Source: CAZAYB01 sp964489215 (GTDB lineage Bacteria > Planctomycetota > Phycisphaerae > Sedimentisphaerales > Anaerohalosphaeraceae). From it: a stretch of DNA of 5,728 nt. The translations under genes and the position numbers were made by a program. The notes under the pieces are model-generated. The model ran no database searches. It was not told where the DNA came from and saw nothing but the letters and a program-made list of their open reading frames with translations. The stretch covers positions 1-5,728 of the forward strand of contig CAZAYB010000201.1 of the NCBI GenBank assembly GCA_964489215.1, given 5' to 3'. Shown piece by piece: positions 5,688 through 5,728 of this stretch; the first letter of the stretch is position 1, and every line of letters starts with the position of its first letter.

Positions 5688-5715
5688 ATTTTAACATAGA
5701 GTTATTATTATGCAA
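5688..5715 (-). promoter_or_regulatory. Possible glnS promoter
   Basis: On the minus strand, TTGCAT (5715-5710) and TAAAAT (5693-5688) are 16 bp apart, and TGT just before the latter gives an extended -10. Transcription would start near 5681, about 40 nt before the GTG. The match is moderate and the region AT-rich. Confidence 0.45.
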
Positions 5716-5728
5716 GTAGAGTCCTTAA

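Overview
The window comes from a bacterial chromosome, probably a draft or metagenome assembly, because a run of ten N's interrupts one gene. Housekeeping genes (glutaminyl-tRNA synthetase, dihydrodipicolinate reductase) sit beside an FHA-GAF signalling protein and a glycine-zipper lipoprotein. That mix, with the codon style, would suit a planctomycete-like lineage such as Phycisphaerae. This is a weak guess from gene content only; there is no rRNA or other phylogenetic marker to settle it. No mobile element, CRISPR array, tRNA or rRNA was seen.

Layout. Bases 1-256 are a leader region with a good extended -10 promoter. A small unidentified protein follows (257-541, TTG start). A gene for an FHA domain plus a GAF domain comes next (612-1481) and has its own strong promoter. 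Convergent to it, on the minus strand, is a small glycine-zipper lipoprotein (1612-2019). Its promoter is a perfect sigma-70 consensus wrapped in a dyad operator candidate. The 271-base divergent region (2020-2290) holds this promoter, a lone terminator-like hairpin and a plausible dapB promoter. dapB (2291-3096, broken only by the N run) and an SDR oxidoreductase (3106-3828) form a tight two-gene operon. Convergent to them on the minus strand is glnS (3914-5641), with a GTG start and an unusual Lys/Gln-only tail.

How the genes relate. DapB makes tetrahydrodipicolinate for lysine and peptidoglycan. GlnRS charges tRNA-Gln. The FHA-GAF protein is probably a phosphothreonine-reading sensor or adaptor, and the lipoprotein is an envelope component. 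Apart from the dapB-SDR pair, nothing links them as one pathway, and I do not see a convincing new multi-gene system.

The most interesting signals are regulatory or compositional. They are the dyad centred on the -35 box of the lipoprotein promoter, a GCGGGGT heptamer recurring near the first two promoters, very strong strand-dependent codon choice, and the GlnRS tail. The dapB gap looks like an assembly artefact with no missing protein sequence.
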